This document shows, one piece after another, positions 45,480-54,635 of a DNA stretch of 64,000 bases (positions are counted from its first letter, which is position 1; each line of letters begins with the position of its first letter). The stretch covers positions 92,721-156,720 of the forward strand of contig CAIXZH010000066.1 in NCBI GenBank assembly GCA_903923905.1. Direction: 5' to 3'. The stretch is from an uncultured Bacteroidia bacterium (GTDB lineage: Bacteria > Bacteroidota > Bacteroidia > Bacteroidales > Prolixibacteraceae). Under the pieces are notes generated by a model. That model was not told where the DNA came from and did no database searches. It saw only the letters and a program-made list of their open reading frames with translations. Both the position numbers and the translations under genes were made by a program.

Positions 45480-47132
45480 TCAATTGTTTTTATAAAACCG
45501 GTCATGAAACAAATAGCGCTCATCCTTATCCCCCTTTACTGCTTTTGATTCAACATTAAGAATCATAACCGGCGGATTCGGATCATTGGGTGCTGCACCG
45601 GGCCATTCGGGTAGTCCGGTATCGTTAGGATTCCCGGTTTTAATGAAATTGGCAAAGAAGCTCAGCATCGTCTCCGAAACCTTGTAATCCTCTGCAGTCC
45701 AGGCATACTCTTTGATCAATCCCAGGTTTCCCATGCAGTATTCTATTTCACAGGCATGTGGTGCACCAATCGGTTCAGGCATCTTAGGTTGGTTATTCTC
45801 TTTTTTAACAGTTCCGCCAGCCAGACCGGATGCCAGAGACTGATCAACCAGAGGTGGTCTCAGTTTGCTGAACAAATAGCGGTAAACCGGTTGCTTGCTG
45901 TTTTTCCGTTGCAGGTCAAACCATTTCCAGGTACTGTAAGCGATGAACCGGTCGGAAGCCAAGGCAGTAGCCGATAGTTCAACCTCCTTCTCCGAACTGT
46001 GGGAATAAATCCGGAGAACCTCCTCAAAATCATTCGGATAGGTCTCTTTTACCCTGTTCACGAAATTCTCTTCGGTGTACGGTTTCCCATACATGAAGGC
46101 CATTCCGGGAATCTCGGAAGAGTTCCATCCAACTAAAACCGGGATTTGTGCCTGCTCGTGAGCCTTGAAAATTTCGGGAATAGATTTCGGGAAGAAATAG
46201 CCGTCAATAACCGTTGGAAATCCAAAACGTTTTGATTCGTTATAAAGCTCGAATATTTCGCGCGTACTCATTGCCCGCAATTGTTTCAATGTATAATTAC
46301 CCGCTTTTGCAGCAAACTCCAGACCTTGCTTTTCTGCCTCGGCTAAAGGAACCGGGGCCATAGTGGGATTGATGGCTGCACCGCTTTCGCCAATCGCACC
46401 GGCAATAAATCCTTTCGAAAGAGGAGAGGCCATCAGAGAACTGACTGCTATTGAACCTGCCGATTCACCGGCAATTGTTACCTTATTAGGATCTCCGCCA
46501 AATGCTGTAATGTTTTTACTGACCCAGTTGAGGGCGGCAGCCTGATCGAGAAGACCATAATTACCCGAGGCTTTGTAGGAAGCTTCCGCACTCAGTTCAG
46601 GGAGTGCAAGGAAACCGAAGATGTTCAGCCTGTAATTGACCGTGACAGCCACGATCCCTTTTTTTGCCATACTCGCCCCATCATACCTGGGTTCCGAGCC
46701 ATCTCCGGCCACAAAACCGCCGCCAAAAAAATAGACCAGAACCGGCAAACCCGAAGTGTTTCGCTTTGCAGAAGTCCAGACATTCAGATAGAGACAGTCT
46801 TCGCTTATCCCGTTTGAACGGGCATTCATATCCCCAAAAACGATCCCCTGAACTGCCCTGGGTCCGAATTTTTTGGTCTCTCTCACCCCATTCCAGTTTT
46901 CAGCAGGTTGTGGCGCCTTCCACCTGAGTTCGCCTAACGGAGGTTGGGCAAAAGGGATTCCAAGATATAATTGCAGTGATGTTTTCGTATCGTAAAGCCC
47001 TTCAATGATCCCATTTGCAATTTTGGTCTGAACAGGAAAACAGTTATTGGTCTGTCCTTTCGATGAATTGGGAGTAATGCAAGCCATTCCGCACAAAACA
47101 CTTAATGTGAAGATTTTAAATATTGTGTTCAT
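45480..47132 (-). CDS. Type-B carboxylesterase, secreted
   Basis: 550 residues with a signal peptide. Alpha/beta-hydrolase of the carboxylesterase B family: YLGIPFAQPPLGELRW (56-71), EDCLYLNVW (111-119), oxyanion-hole FFGGGF (135-140), nucleophile elbow AGESAGS with S224, and GAPHACEIEY with the predicted catalytic His459. The acidic member is probably a Glu near residue 330 but cannot be fixed here. In polysaccharide loci such proteins can remove acetyl, feruloyl or other ester groups from glycans; this is an inference. It starts 11 bases after the GH30 gene, so the two are an operon. Confidence 0.9.
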   Translation of the reverse strand: MNTIFKIFTLSVLCGMACITPNSSKGQTNNCFPVQTKIANGIIEGLYDTKTSLQLYLGIPFAQPPLGELRWKAPQPAENWNGVRETKKFGPRAVQGIVFGDMNARSNGISEDCLYLNVWTSAKRNTSGLPVLVYFFGGGFVAGDGSEPRYDGASMAKKGIVAVTVNYRLNIFGFLALPELSAEASYKASGNYGLLDQAAALNWVSKNITAFGGDPNKVTIAGESAGSIAVSSLMASPLSKGFIAGAIGESGAAINPTMAPVPLAEAEKQGLEFAAKAGNYTLKQLRAMSTREIFELYNESKRFGFPTVIDGYFFPKSIPEIFKAHEQAQIPVLVGWNSSEIPGMAFMYGKPYTEENFVNRVKETYPNDFEEVLRIYSHSSEKEVELSATALASDRFIAYSTWKWFDLQRKNSKQPVYRYLFSKLRPPLVDQSLASGLAGGTVKKENNQPKMPEPIGAPHACEIEYCMGNLGLIKEYAWTAEDYKVSETMLSFFANFIKTGNPNDTGLPEWPGAAPNDPNPPVMILNVESKAVKGDKDERYLFHDRFYKNN

Positions 47133-47143
47133 AATTGACAGAT

Positions 47144-48610
47144 TTAGATAACTACCGTAATTATGGAATGTGGCAGACTGACAATGGGGGCGGCCTTGCC
47201 TGATATCGAAAGGCTGAATGGTAATTTGTCGTCTGAGGTGTTCAGAACCACCACGACAATCTTTCCGTCCGGATTTATGAAGGCTGTGGCCTGCAGTTTA
47301 TCGCGGTTGGTGGAGCAGCTGATCCGTTTGGCGCCGGGCTGAATGAATTTTGAAAAATGGCCGATATAATAATAGCTGTTGGTATAAATCAACTTTCCGG
47401 TTTGGGTATCTGCGTGAACAGGTGCAAAGCAGAAATTCCCGACATGGTTTGGACCTCCGTTTTCATCCAGCAAAATATTCCAGTCGGTCCAGGCTACGGT
47501 GCCACAGTTAAAATCATTAACCATCGAATATCCGTATTTTTCTCCAAGTGACCAGTCGTTAATATGCTCCATACTGAATCTTTCAACACACCCTTCCGTA
47601 AAAATCAGGTTTTTAGCGGGGTAAGCCTCATTCACCCGTTTCAAATTTTCAAATTGCATGGCACTGCCGGTCCAGGTTTCATACCAGTGAAATCCTATGC
47701 CCCAGATAAATTTTGCTGATTCCGGATCATTCAGTAACGTGCTGGCTCTTTGATAAATCAAATCGCGGTTGTGGTCCCATGCAATTAGTTTTTTGGTACT
47801 GAATCCATTTTTTTTCAACGTTGGACCCAAATAATTTTTTATAAAATCACGCTCTTCAATGGCTGTAAATATGCATGATTCCCACTTCTGGTTGGCCATT
47901 GGCTCGTTCTGGACAGAAAGGCCCCAGACAGGAATCCCCTGTGCTTCATAGGCTTTGATGAATTTCACATAGTGATTTGCCCATGCCTGATCACACTGGC
48001 GGAGTAATTTACCGCCGTGGATCAGGCTGTTGTTATCCTTCATCCAGGCCGGAGGGCTCCATGGACTGGCAAAAAGGGGCAAACTTCCACCTGCAGCAGC
48101 GATTGCCTTTTTGATCAGGGGTATGCGGAATTTTTGATCATGGGAAATGTTGAACGTTTTCAGGGAGGTATCGTTTTCTGCCACATATCCGTAGGAGTCG
48201 CTCGAGAAATCGCAACTCGCAATATTGGTCCGGGCAAATTTGTACCCGATTCCTGTTTTTGTATCGTAGTAAGCGGTAAGGAGCTCTTTTTGTGATGTTT
48301 CCGGCAATTTGGCAAAGACTTCAGCAGAGGCATCGGTCAAAGCACCGCCAATACCGGTCAGGGTTTGGAATGTACGTAAAGGATTGACAAAAATACAAAC
48401 CTGGGTTTCGAAGGGCTGACCAAAATTCTCAAAAACAGCATCTGAAGTTTGGGTTAATCGCAACCTGGTGTCTTTTGCAGTAGTAAATACCTGAGCTTTA
48501 GCGGGTATTGGAGATTTGGCTGGTTTAGCCGGGAGGTTAGTGGCTGATAATTCAGGAATGCACCACAACGCTAAGAGGAATAATCCCAAAAAGGTTTTAA
48601 CAAGATTCAT
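47144..48610 (-). CDS. GH30-family glycoside hydrolase
   Basis: 488 residues with a signal peptide (to about 23) and a proline/alanine-rich linker (LPAKPAKSPIPAKAQ). The GH30 barrel shows TGIGGALTDASAEVF (85-99), FARTNIASCDFS (125-136), FASPWSPPAWMKD (180-192), WGLSVQNEP with predicted acid/base E236, and LIFTEGC with predicted nucleophile E339. The C-terminal side beta-structure is present (FIQPGAKRISCS). GH30 includes glucosylceramidases, beta-1,6-glucanases, beta-xylosidases and others; the TEGC and full WSPPAWMK motifs suggest the beta-glucosidase/beta-1,6-glucanase side, but this is not certain. Operon with the esterase. Confidence 0.92.
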   Translation of the reverse strand: MNLVKTFLGLFLLALWCIPELSATNLPAKPAKSPIPAKAQVFTTAKDTRLRLTQTSDAVFENFGQPFETQVCIFVNPLRTFQTLTGIGGALTDASAEVFAKLPETSQKELLTAYYDTKTGIGYKFARTNIASCDFSSDSYGYVAENDTSLKTFNISHDQKFRIPLIKKAIAAAGGSLPLFASPWSPPAWMKDNNSLIHGGKLLRQCDQAWANHYVKFIKAYEAQGIPVWGLSVQNEPMANQKWESCIFTAIEERDFIKNYLGPTLKKNGFSTKKLIAWDHNRDLIYQRASTLLNDPESAKFIWGIGFHWYETWTGSAMQFENLKRVNEAYPAKNLIFTEGCVERFSMEHINDWSLGEKYGYSMVNDFNCGTVAWTDWNILLDENGGPNHVGNFCFAPVHADTQTGKLIYTNSYYYIGHFSKFIQPGAKRISCSTNRDKLQATAFINPDGKIVVVVLNTSDDKLPFSLSISGKAAPIVSLPHSIITVVI

Positions 48611-48935
48611 AACTGTGCGTATAATGAGGGTTAAAGATTATCTTTTTGGCAGACATTTCTTTTTAAAGAAGACATTATGATGTAGTTGGGAGTTACGTGG
48701 AAATAAGGCGACTTGCTTCTTGCAGCTGGCAAAAAGTCCTTAGTTAACAGCGAAAAACCTGGAATAAAAAACATAAACTTCCTTTAAAAGAATATATAAA
48801 GAAGAAGCAAATTATCCAAAATGTCAAATCATAAGCCAGATACCAGCTTCTAATTGCCAGCCTCTTAGAATTATTCTCTGGAAAAGGGATAATTTCTTTA
48901 CGCAAACATTTCTTTATAGATTAATGCAAAGATAT
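48611..48935. other. Non-coding gap with a dispersed-repeat trace
   Basis: 325 bases without a credible gene. It contains CTTGCTTCTTGCAGCTGGCA followed by AAAAGTC at about 48712-48738, and GCCAGATACCAGCTTC further on, related to repeats at 12446-12476 and 54380-54520. It must also hold the GH30 promoter; no consensus box is evident. Confidence 0.45.
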
Positions 48936-49370
48936 CTATTCCTCTTTTGTATTCACCATCCAGAATGAAAAGGTATTCAGATAATTCCAAAAAGATTCAA
49001 TTACCTGCTCCGGCAGCTCCAGTTTGGAGAGTACTTCGATGTAACATTGCAGCCAAACAACACGGGCGTGCTGATTGATGGCAAAAGGGGTATGCCGCGC
49101 GGCAAGCATAGGTTTTCCCCGACTCTTGTTGTAATAGGGATGTCCTCCGCAAATCTGAATAAAAAAATCGGAGGAACGCTGTTTTGCCTTATCCAAAGCT
49201 TCTTCAATACGGGGGAAAAGATGTTTCACTTCACTCCTGGCCAGTAAATCATAATGATCACTCACCAGCTTCCTGATTCCTTCCTCTGTGAGCAGTTTAA
49301 GAAATTCAGGTGTTGGAATTGTAACCGAAGGTCTTTGGCCAAATTCATATTGGCTGATTGTGAAGTTCAT
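48936..49370 (-). CDS. Truncated-haemoglobin-like globin
   Basis: 144 residues from the ATG at 49368-49370 (an alternative start at 49394 adds 8). The pattern GGHPYYNKSRGKPMLAARH, split as GGHPYYNKSRGKP (75-87) and MLAARHTPFAI (88-98), is that of group II truncated haemoglobins: predicted proximal His93, Tyr40 at the B10-like position and Trp106 at G8. Such globins bind O2, NO or peroxide-type ligands. The first ~20 residues (VTIPTPEFLKLL) are an N-terminal extension. It is unrelated to glycan breakdown and stands alone between two non-coding gaps. Confidence 0.85.
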   Translation of the reverse strand: MNFTISQYEFGQRPSVTIPTPEFLKLLTEEGIRKLVSDHYDLLARSEVKHLFPRIEEALDKAKQRSSDFFIQICGGHPYYNKSRGKPMLAARHTPFAINQHARVVWLQCYIEVLSKLELPEQVIESFWNYLNTFSFWMVNTKEE

Positions 49371-49437
49371 GTTGAAGTCAAAAATTTTTGACAAATATTT
49401 GGTTATGCAGGTATGTTATTATCCAAATCAGTTTTCC

Positions 49438-49525
49438 GCCACTAAGTCACAAAGAATCAAAGATTCACGAAGGTTGGGAAAGTACATTTCTTTGTGAAAA
49501 CTTAGTGTCTTCGTTCCTTTGTGAC
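49438..49525. repeat. Imperfect inverted repeat of the 'CACTAAGTCACAAAG' type
   Basis: CCACTAAGTCACAAAG at the left and CTTAGTGTCTTCGTTCCTTTG at the right (given as CTTAGTGTCTTCG, then TTCCTTTGTGAC) are related inverted sequences around a centre AAGTACATTTCTTTGTG. This repeat type is widespread in Bacteroidota intergenic DNA. It lies between the globin and the Tat-signal gene. Confidence 0.6.
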
Positions 49526-49571
49526 AATCGAATTATTTTATTTTTTATGGTTTAATTGTCATTTGAGGACA

Positions 49572-49928
49572 TTAAATCTCAAGCGTCATCCGTTCAGAGG
49601 CGGTCATGTAATATCTGGCAAACTTTTCTTCCTTCATATAATCATGCAGCCTGGTTTGCCATTTTTTAGCCCGTTCAGAGAGGAGAACGAGATTTCTATT
49701 ATTTTCGATATTTTCCGGGTCAACCTTTTGAATTTTAATAACTTCGATGAACTCATCCATCCATTTCCCGTAATGGGTCATAAATTCCTTTTGATCTGGA
49801 GTGATGCTCATATCCAGATTTGATTCCACGATATTTGCCGAAATCACGGAGGATGCTGTCAAAGTTGCACCAAGGGTGAAACCCAATTTGCGCAAAAAGT
49901 CTCTTCTTTTATCTTCGTAACCGTCCAT
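49572..49928 (-). CDS. Small Tat-signal protein of unknown function
   Basis: 118 residues. KRRDFLRKLGFTLGATLTAS (7-26) is a clear twin-arginine signal, so the protein is exported folded. The mature part of about 85 residues is helical and charged (KEFMTHYGKWMDEFIEVIK, RAKKWQTRLHDYM) with no recognised domain and no cysteine or obvious cofactor motif. Tat export for so small a protein without visible cofactor ligands is a little odd. No operon partner. Confidence 0.75.
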   Translation of the reverse strand: MDGYEDKRRDFLRKLGFTLGATLTASSVISANIVESNLDMSITPDQKEFMTHYGKWMDEFIEVIKIQKVDPENIENNRNLVLLSERAKKWQTRLHDYMKEEKFARYYMTASERMTLEI

Positions 49929-50012
49929 GTTGTCTTAAGATTTTTTACTAATAACAACGATTTTCAGATTTTGTTTGATTTACCGGAAATATAAATCTTT
50001 CAGGATTTCAAT

Positions 50013-50705
50013 TCACGGGTTTTTTATGCAACGAACCGAATGACCATCCCGCATGGCCACGTAGCTGTTTACCGCGCCGTGCCCGTACCCAAGAAAACGG
50101 CCCCATACGCTGCACTGATTCCACTCGGCCGAAGCCCACCAATGACAAAAACTTCCCGGTTTACTGAACGAACCATCATAGTTGCGCGACCCTCCTGAAA
50201 GGGACATAAATCCGCTTTTATTAAATGTCCCGTCAGGATTGATCCATGATGCCGTTCCATCGGCTTCTGCTCTTCCGCCAGGATCAATCGAGTTTGATCT
50301 TTGGGCAATGCCCATTAAGGTTGTTATTTTCCCGAATTCCGAATCGGCCGGGACGTGCCACCCTTCCGGGCATAATTTGCCGGTGCTTATGGTATACCAG
50401 TTATATATCGCACCAAGTTTTTCCCGGTAGGTCGCTTCATTATTATTATACCAGCAATAACCTGGGGTATACAAGGAATTCCACTCTTTTGGACCGGTAA
50501 CCAGTGGAATCGGCGTCCCATCATTATACCTGGTGGATTTTAGGTTTTCGGTCATCCAGACCTGGGTTCCAATGATGACGGAATGGTAAAGATTTCCATC
50601 CACATCCTTAACTGTTAGCTCTTTGCCGGCAGATTTACCCTCCTGGGCAGATAGCCCCAGGCTAAATAAAATCAAAGCAATTAAATTTATGGTTATGAGT
50701 CGCAT
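50013..50705 (-). CDS. Fibrobacter succinogenes major paralogous domain protein
   Basis: 230 residues with a signal peptide (to about residue 20). The remainder is one Fib_succ_major (TIGR02145-like) domain: VIIGTQVWMTENLKSTRYNDG (given as IGTQVWMTENL and TRYNDGTPIP), GYCWYNNNE, GAIYNWY, CPEGWHVP, and the C-terminal SVRCIKN. The family is thought to be surface- or extracellular-located in Bacteroidota and Fibrobacterota; its function is not established. It is 73 bases downstream of the GH78 gene on the same strand and may be co-transcribed with it. Confidence 0.92.
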   Translation of the reverse strand: MRLITINLIALILFSLGLSAQEGKSAGKELTVKDVDGNLYHSVIIGTQVWMTENLKSTRYNDGTPIPLVTGPKEWNSLYTPGYCWYNNNEATYREKLGAIYNWYTISTGKLCPEGWHVPADSEFGKITTLMGIAQRSNSIDPGGRAEADGTASWINPDGTFNKSGFMSLSGGSRNYDGSFSKPGSFCHWWASAEWNQCSVWGRFLGYGHGAVNSYVAMRDGHSVRCIKNP

Positions 50706-50778
50706 TTATTTCTGCTTATTTAATTGGTGGAAAAATGTCATTATTAAATCTGAAAGCTAAATTGTTCTCCTTCAAGGG

Positions 50779-53649
50779 TTATCTCACGTAAGGAACTGTA
50801 AAAATATAGTGGCCTGAGCCGATCCCGAAAACAGCATCTTTCCCATGGATTTCTGAGGAAATAACTCCTTTGGCCTTTGCAGATAGATGACCATTCACTT
50901 TTACCGTCGGGCAATTACCTGAGGGAACTTGTACGGTGGCTTTGGTATTTGCCGGAATGGTGATCTCGAGGGTAAGGGCGTTATTTTTCACACGCCATGC
51001 CGATAATACCTGGCCCCGGATCGTATTGATACCTGCCGAAGCCCAATCGAGACCTTTGGGTATGTATGGATTAATCAGGATATTTTCGTAGGCCGGTTTG
51101 GTTTCGTCAATTTGTATTCCCGCCAGTGAGGTATAAAACCATGAATCAATAGCAGCAGTAAGTACGATGTGGTTTAATGACCCGCCGCTCCAACCTTCGG
51201 GGACCGTTGTACGTCCCCTCAGCAGGTCACTCCATGACGGAAATCCGTCAAGTTGTGTGAGCTGCCAGACCACATCGGATCTCCCCTGACCGGCAAGTGC
51301 ATCGATGAGTGACTTTGTTCCCGGGTATCCGGTAGTCAGGTGGCCGTCATGTTTTCCATTCATGTCGTTAAGCAACGTTTTCAACACCCCTTCTTCATGC
51401 CCCTCAGGGACAAGCCCGAGGCAAAGTGCATAGGCCTGCGGCGCCTGAGTCCCGTTGTCGTAGCTGTCTGCTGAACCATCGAAGAATCTTTTGTTAAACG
51501 CCTCCTTTATTCGAATGGCGGTTTCGCTGAATTTTCTGAGGTCCTCCTTATGATCCAATACTCTGGCTATTTTGGCCATTATGCAGGCATCATAATAATA
51601 GAATGCAGTATTGATTGAGAGCGGAAGATTCCTGTTTCCCTTGAAACCTTCGGCAAGAGAGAGGTGATCTCCCCACACCGATGTCTGGAGATATCCCGGA
51701 TTAAGAGGCTTCTTACGCGGAAAATCCAGGAACGGGGCCGTGATTAACCGGGGAGCCACATCGCTTTCACCCTGGTCTGCAAGATATTCCATGTAATGTA
51801 CGAGCGATGAATAGTGATCCTTGAGGATCCGCTGATCACCATACTGCAAATATTGATACCAGGGGACCAGAATATAGGCTGCACTCCAGATCAGATCTTC
51901 CTCGACTCCTGATCGGGGAGCGATCATGCCGATAAGACCGGATGGTAACTGTGTATCCTGAAAATCACTGACCCACTTTGCATAAAATCGGGACATATCC
52001 AGATTTAGCATGGCTTCCTGGGCTGAAAGCCAGCCATCGGCACCCCATCCCTGACGTTCTGCGCGTTGGGGACAGTCTGTCGGAACTCCCATTTGAAGGT
52101 TGCACCGCTGTGACTGGACCGTACAGAAATGAATTCGGTTTATAATATCGTTTCCACACTCAAAGAATCCTGCCGGTTTGATCCCGTTATAAATAAACTG
52201 CCCTTCCAGATCATCGGGTGTCGGAATACCGGGATATCCCGTTACTTCGACGTACTGAAAACCGTGGTATGTGAAGTGAGGTTCATAGGTTTCGATCCCA
52301 TTCCCTTTGAGAATAAAATTATCTTCTGTCCGTGTTGGTCCCAGAGAGTTACGGTTAAGGGTACCATCGGGCATCACCGTTTCTGCAAACCTTAATTTAA
52401 TCGTTGTTCCTTCGGGTCCCCTGGCGCGGATACGGACCCATCCTGAAAAGTTGCGACCCATATCGAAAACATAGACTGCGGGTTTTGGCTCCGCAACGGT
52501 GAGTGGATGGATGATTTCATTGGAGACTTCAGGCTGCAATGAATTGGAAATCAGTGTCCCTCCCGGAGATGGGACCAGGTTGGCCGGGTCCCAGTGGCTG
52601 TCATTGAATCCCTGCATATCCCAACCTGACTGTTCCAGCCTGGCATCATAATCCTCACCATCATAAATACAGCTGAATGTGACTGGCCCAAGAGACGAAC
52701 GCCAGCTTTCGTCAGAGATAATCCTCGCGGATGAGCCATCCGAATAGGTAATCTCCAGCTGAAGGATCAGGCGTGGCAGGCCATACCACTGCATCCGCCA
52801 GCCCCACCATTTCCCGGGAGTATTGAACCAACCGTTTCCAAGCATCACCCCAATGGCATTCTGACCGCTCCGGAGCTCCTTGCTCACATCATAGGTATCG
52901 TAGAATATCCGTTTTTGATAGTCAGTTTTTGCAGGGGAGAGTACCCGGTTGCCAATCCGTCCTCCATTCAGGTGAGCTTCATAAAGACCCAAACCAGCGA
53001 CAAATAGTCTGGCACGGCGCATGGGCCGGTCTATTGTGAATTCTTTCCGGAAAAGGGGGGACCTGAGATCGGCTTCAGTTTGTTTGGTATTTGGGGGAAT
53101 TCTCAAATCCACTTTTGGGGTGATCTCGTCAGAACTTCCCCGCCCGATCCATTTTGCCTTCCAATCAGAGCCATCCAGAAAGGCGGTACTAAATTTCTCA
53201 CCTTTATTATAAGGATGCAGTTTACCTGTCTCATCCCGCACCCTGACCCGCCAGAAATAATCCGAATTGGACTGCAGCGGATGACCATTGTAGGTAATCT
53301 GTGTGGATTCTTCAGAGGAGACAATGCCGGAGTCCCATAGGTCGGGCTGACCAGAATTCAATAATTCAGGTGAAGAGGCGACCTGAATCTGATAGGCAGT
53401 TTGCATCCGTCCTAGTCCGCCGAGCCTGACCACCCACGAAAAGCGCGGATCTTTTATACCGATCGCATTGGCAGCGGGATCGAATTCCACGAGAAAATCA
53501 TGGTTTTCCTGGTTGGCGATCCACTTCCGGTAATCCACCTTCATCTGCTCAAGCTGGGTATCTCGATTATCTGACCGGGCAGTGGCAATCCCTAAACTTA
53601 GAACAGGAAGCAACAGGATTAAAATTTTAAGGAGGCTATAATTATTCAT
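50779..53649 (-). CDS. GH78 alpha-L-rhamnosidase, secreted
   Basis: 956 residues with a signal peptide (to about 26). An N-terminal Fn3-like domain (about 45-165, FSWVVRL, FWRVRVRDE) is followed by the rhamnosidase N-domain (RARLFVAGLGLYEAHLNGGRI, split as LFVAGLGLYEAHLNG), the concanavalin-like domain, and the (alpha/alpha)6 catalytic domain with the family signature TDCPQRAERQGW at 524-535, where E531 and D538 are the expected active-site acids. A C-terminal beta-sandwich follows. It releases rhamnose from pectin (rhamnogalacturonan) or plant glycosides. Together with the GH106-like gene it suggests rhamnose-rich pectin as a target. Confidence 0.95.
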   Translation of the reverse strand: MNNYSLLKILILLLPVLSLGIATARSDNRDTQLEQMKVDYRKWIANQENHDFLVEFDPAANAIGIKDPRFSWVVRLGGLGRMQTAYQIQVASSPELLNSGQPDLWDSGIVSSEESTQITYNGHPLQSNSDYFWRVRVRDETGKLHPYNKGEKFSTAFLDGSDWKAKWIGRGSSDEITPKVDLRIPPNTKQTEADLRSPLFRKEFTIDRPMRRARLFVAGLGLYEAHLNGGRIGNRVLSPAKTDYQKRIFYDTYDVSKELRSGQNAIGVMLGNGWFNTPGKWWGWRMQWYGLPRLILQLEITYSDGSSARIISDESWRSSLGPVTFSCIYDGEDYDARLEQSGWDMQGFNDSHWDPANLVPSPGGTLISNSLQPEVSNEIIHPLTVAEPKPAVYVFDMGRNFSGWVRIRARGPEGTTIKLRFAETVMPDGTLNRNSLGPTRTEDNFILKGNGIETYEPHFTYHGFQYVEVTGYPGIPTPDDLEGQFIYNGIKPAGFFECGNDIINRIHFCTVQSQRCNLQMGVPTDCPQRAERQGWGADGWLSAQEAMLNLDMSRFYAKWVSDFQDTQLPSGLIGMIAPRSGVEEDLIWSAAYILVPWYQYLQYGDQRILKDHYSSLVHYMEYLADQGESDVAPRLITAPFLDFPRKKPLNPGYLQTSVWGDHLSLAEGFKGNRNLPLSINTAFYYYDACIMAKIARVLDHKEDLRKFSETAIRIKEAFNKRFFDGSADSYDNGTQAPQAYALCLGLVPEGHEEGVLKTLLNDMNGKHDGHLTTGYPGTKSLIDALAGQGRSDVVWQLTQLDGFPSWSDLLRGRTTVPEGWSGGSLNHIVLTAAIDSWFYTSLAGIQIDETKPAYENILINPYIPKGLDWASAGINTIRGQVLSAWRVKNNALTLEITIPANTKATVQVPSGNCPTVKVNGHLSAKAKGVISSEIHGKDAVFGIGSGHYIFTVPYVR

Positions 53650-53769
53650 AAGGCAAGGTTCGTTTGAAAGAAATAGTTTTTCGGGTCTTTTTTTGCAGAT
53701 TAGTACTTCTGAAAGAGATGTGGGACAAATATATTCAGAATTTTAAGATTGAAATTTATTGCTGGTAGG

Positions 53770-54189
53770 TCACATTGAAAGCTCAAGAATCCTGGTTTTT
53801 AAAAGTTTAATCCGCTCTTCCCGTTTTTCGGACCAGGTTCTATCCTCCTTCTCGAGGAATTCAAGCAGGGTCAATGACTTTTCATAACAAATCAGACTGT
53901 ATTGCCTCTTGCCCTGGGCCTCGGTAAGGGTGGCTTCTGCAAAGAATAATTCAGCCAGAACAGTAAGGTGACCGTGCTCATAATGATGCTCCCTGATCAA
54001 GGTATCAGTCAGCTTTTCTTTGGGAATGAATTGGAAAAAAGCCGCATCGCGCCTGAGCAGTTCCATATAACCCCTTTCGAGCATCTTTTCTGCCTGCTCG
54101 AGATCCCCCTTTTTGATGAGTCCCAACAAGGCGGCAATCAAATCACCGATCATCTCAATCATCCTTAAAATATAGTCTTTCTGAAACAT
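53770..54189 (-). CDS. DUF6483-like helical protein
   Basis: 139 residues, no signal peptide. It starts MFQKDYILRMIEMIGDLIAA, like proteins of the DUF6483 group (MF..DYi.R.I), and continues as tetratricopeptide-like helices (GDLEQAEKMLERGYMELL, YEHGHLTVLAELFFAEATL, YSLICYEKSLTLLEFL). Cytoplasmic, function unknown. No operon partner; upstream there are two TAnnTTTG boxes on the minus strand (54217-54224 and 54226-54233) but no good -33 element. Confidence 0.75.
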   Translation of the reverse strand: MFQKDYILRMIEMIGDLIAALLGLIKKGDLEQAEKMLERGYMELLRRDAAFFQFIPKEKLTDTLIREHHYEHGHLTVLAELFFAEATLTEAQGKRQYSLICYEKSLTLLEFLEKEDRTWSEKREERIKLLKTRILELSM

Positions 54190-54635
54190 ACAAATCTTCT
54201 GTCAGGTTTTAAAAACCAAATTTAGCAAAATTAAACACAGGATCCGGGGCAATTGGAAAGCTTCTTTGAATTTTGTAGTTTTAAGGGTAATATTTGAATC
54301 CTGTTACAAATTTCCTTCAGCCGGATTGATATTTTTTGTTCTAAGCCGTTTAGTATGGGTGATGTAAATTTTGCTCTCAATGCATCTGGCAATTGGCAAC
54401 TGGCTGCTGGCAGACTTTCGCCAGTAGAAGGTTGTACTTCTCAGAACAAGTCGAAGGATAAAAGTTAAATATTTATTGTCATTCAAGCTAGCCGCCAGTA
54501 GCTAAGAGCAAGCTGCATATCATTAATCTACCTGCAGGAAGGAACGCTTTCTTACCCTCAGGATTCGTTATAGAGCAATATTTTCAATTCAAAATAACCT
54601 TAAAAGTTATGCAATCAAAGAGTAAGTTAGTTCCG
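54190..54635. other. Non-coding gap with dispersed-repeat trace
   Basis: About 445 bases between the DUF6483 and amidase genes. It holds TTGGCAACTGGCTGCTGGCA followed by GACTTTCGCCAG (about 54393-54424) and GCCGCCAGTAGC (about 54490), the same repeat family as at 12446 and 48712. Nothing else was recognised; the promoters of the two flanking divergent genes must lie here. Confidence 0.45.
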
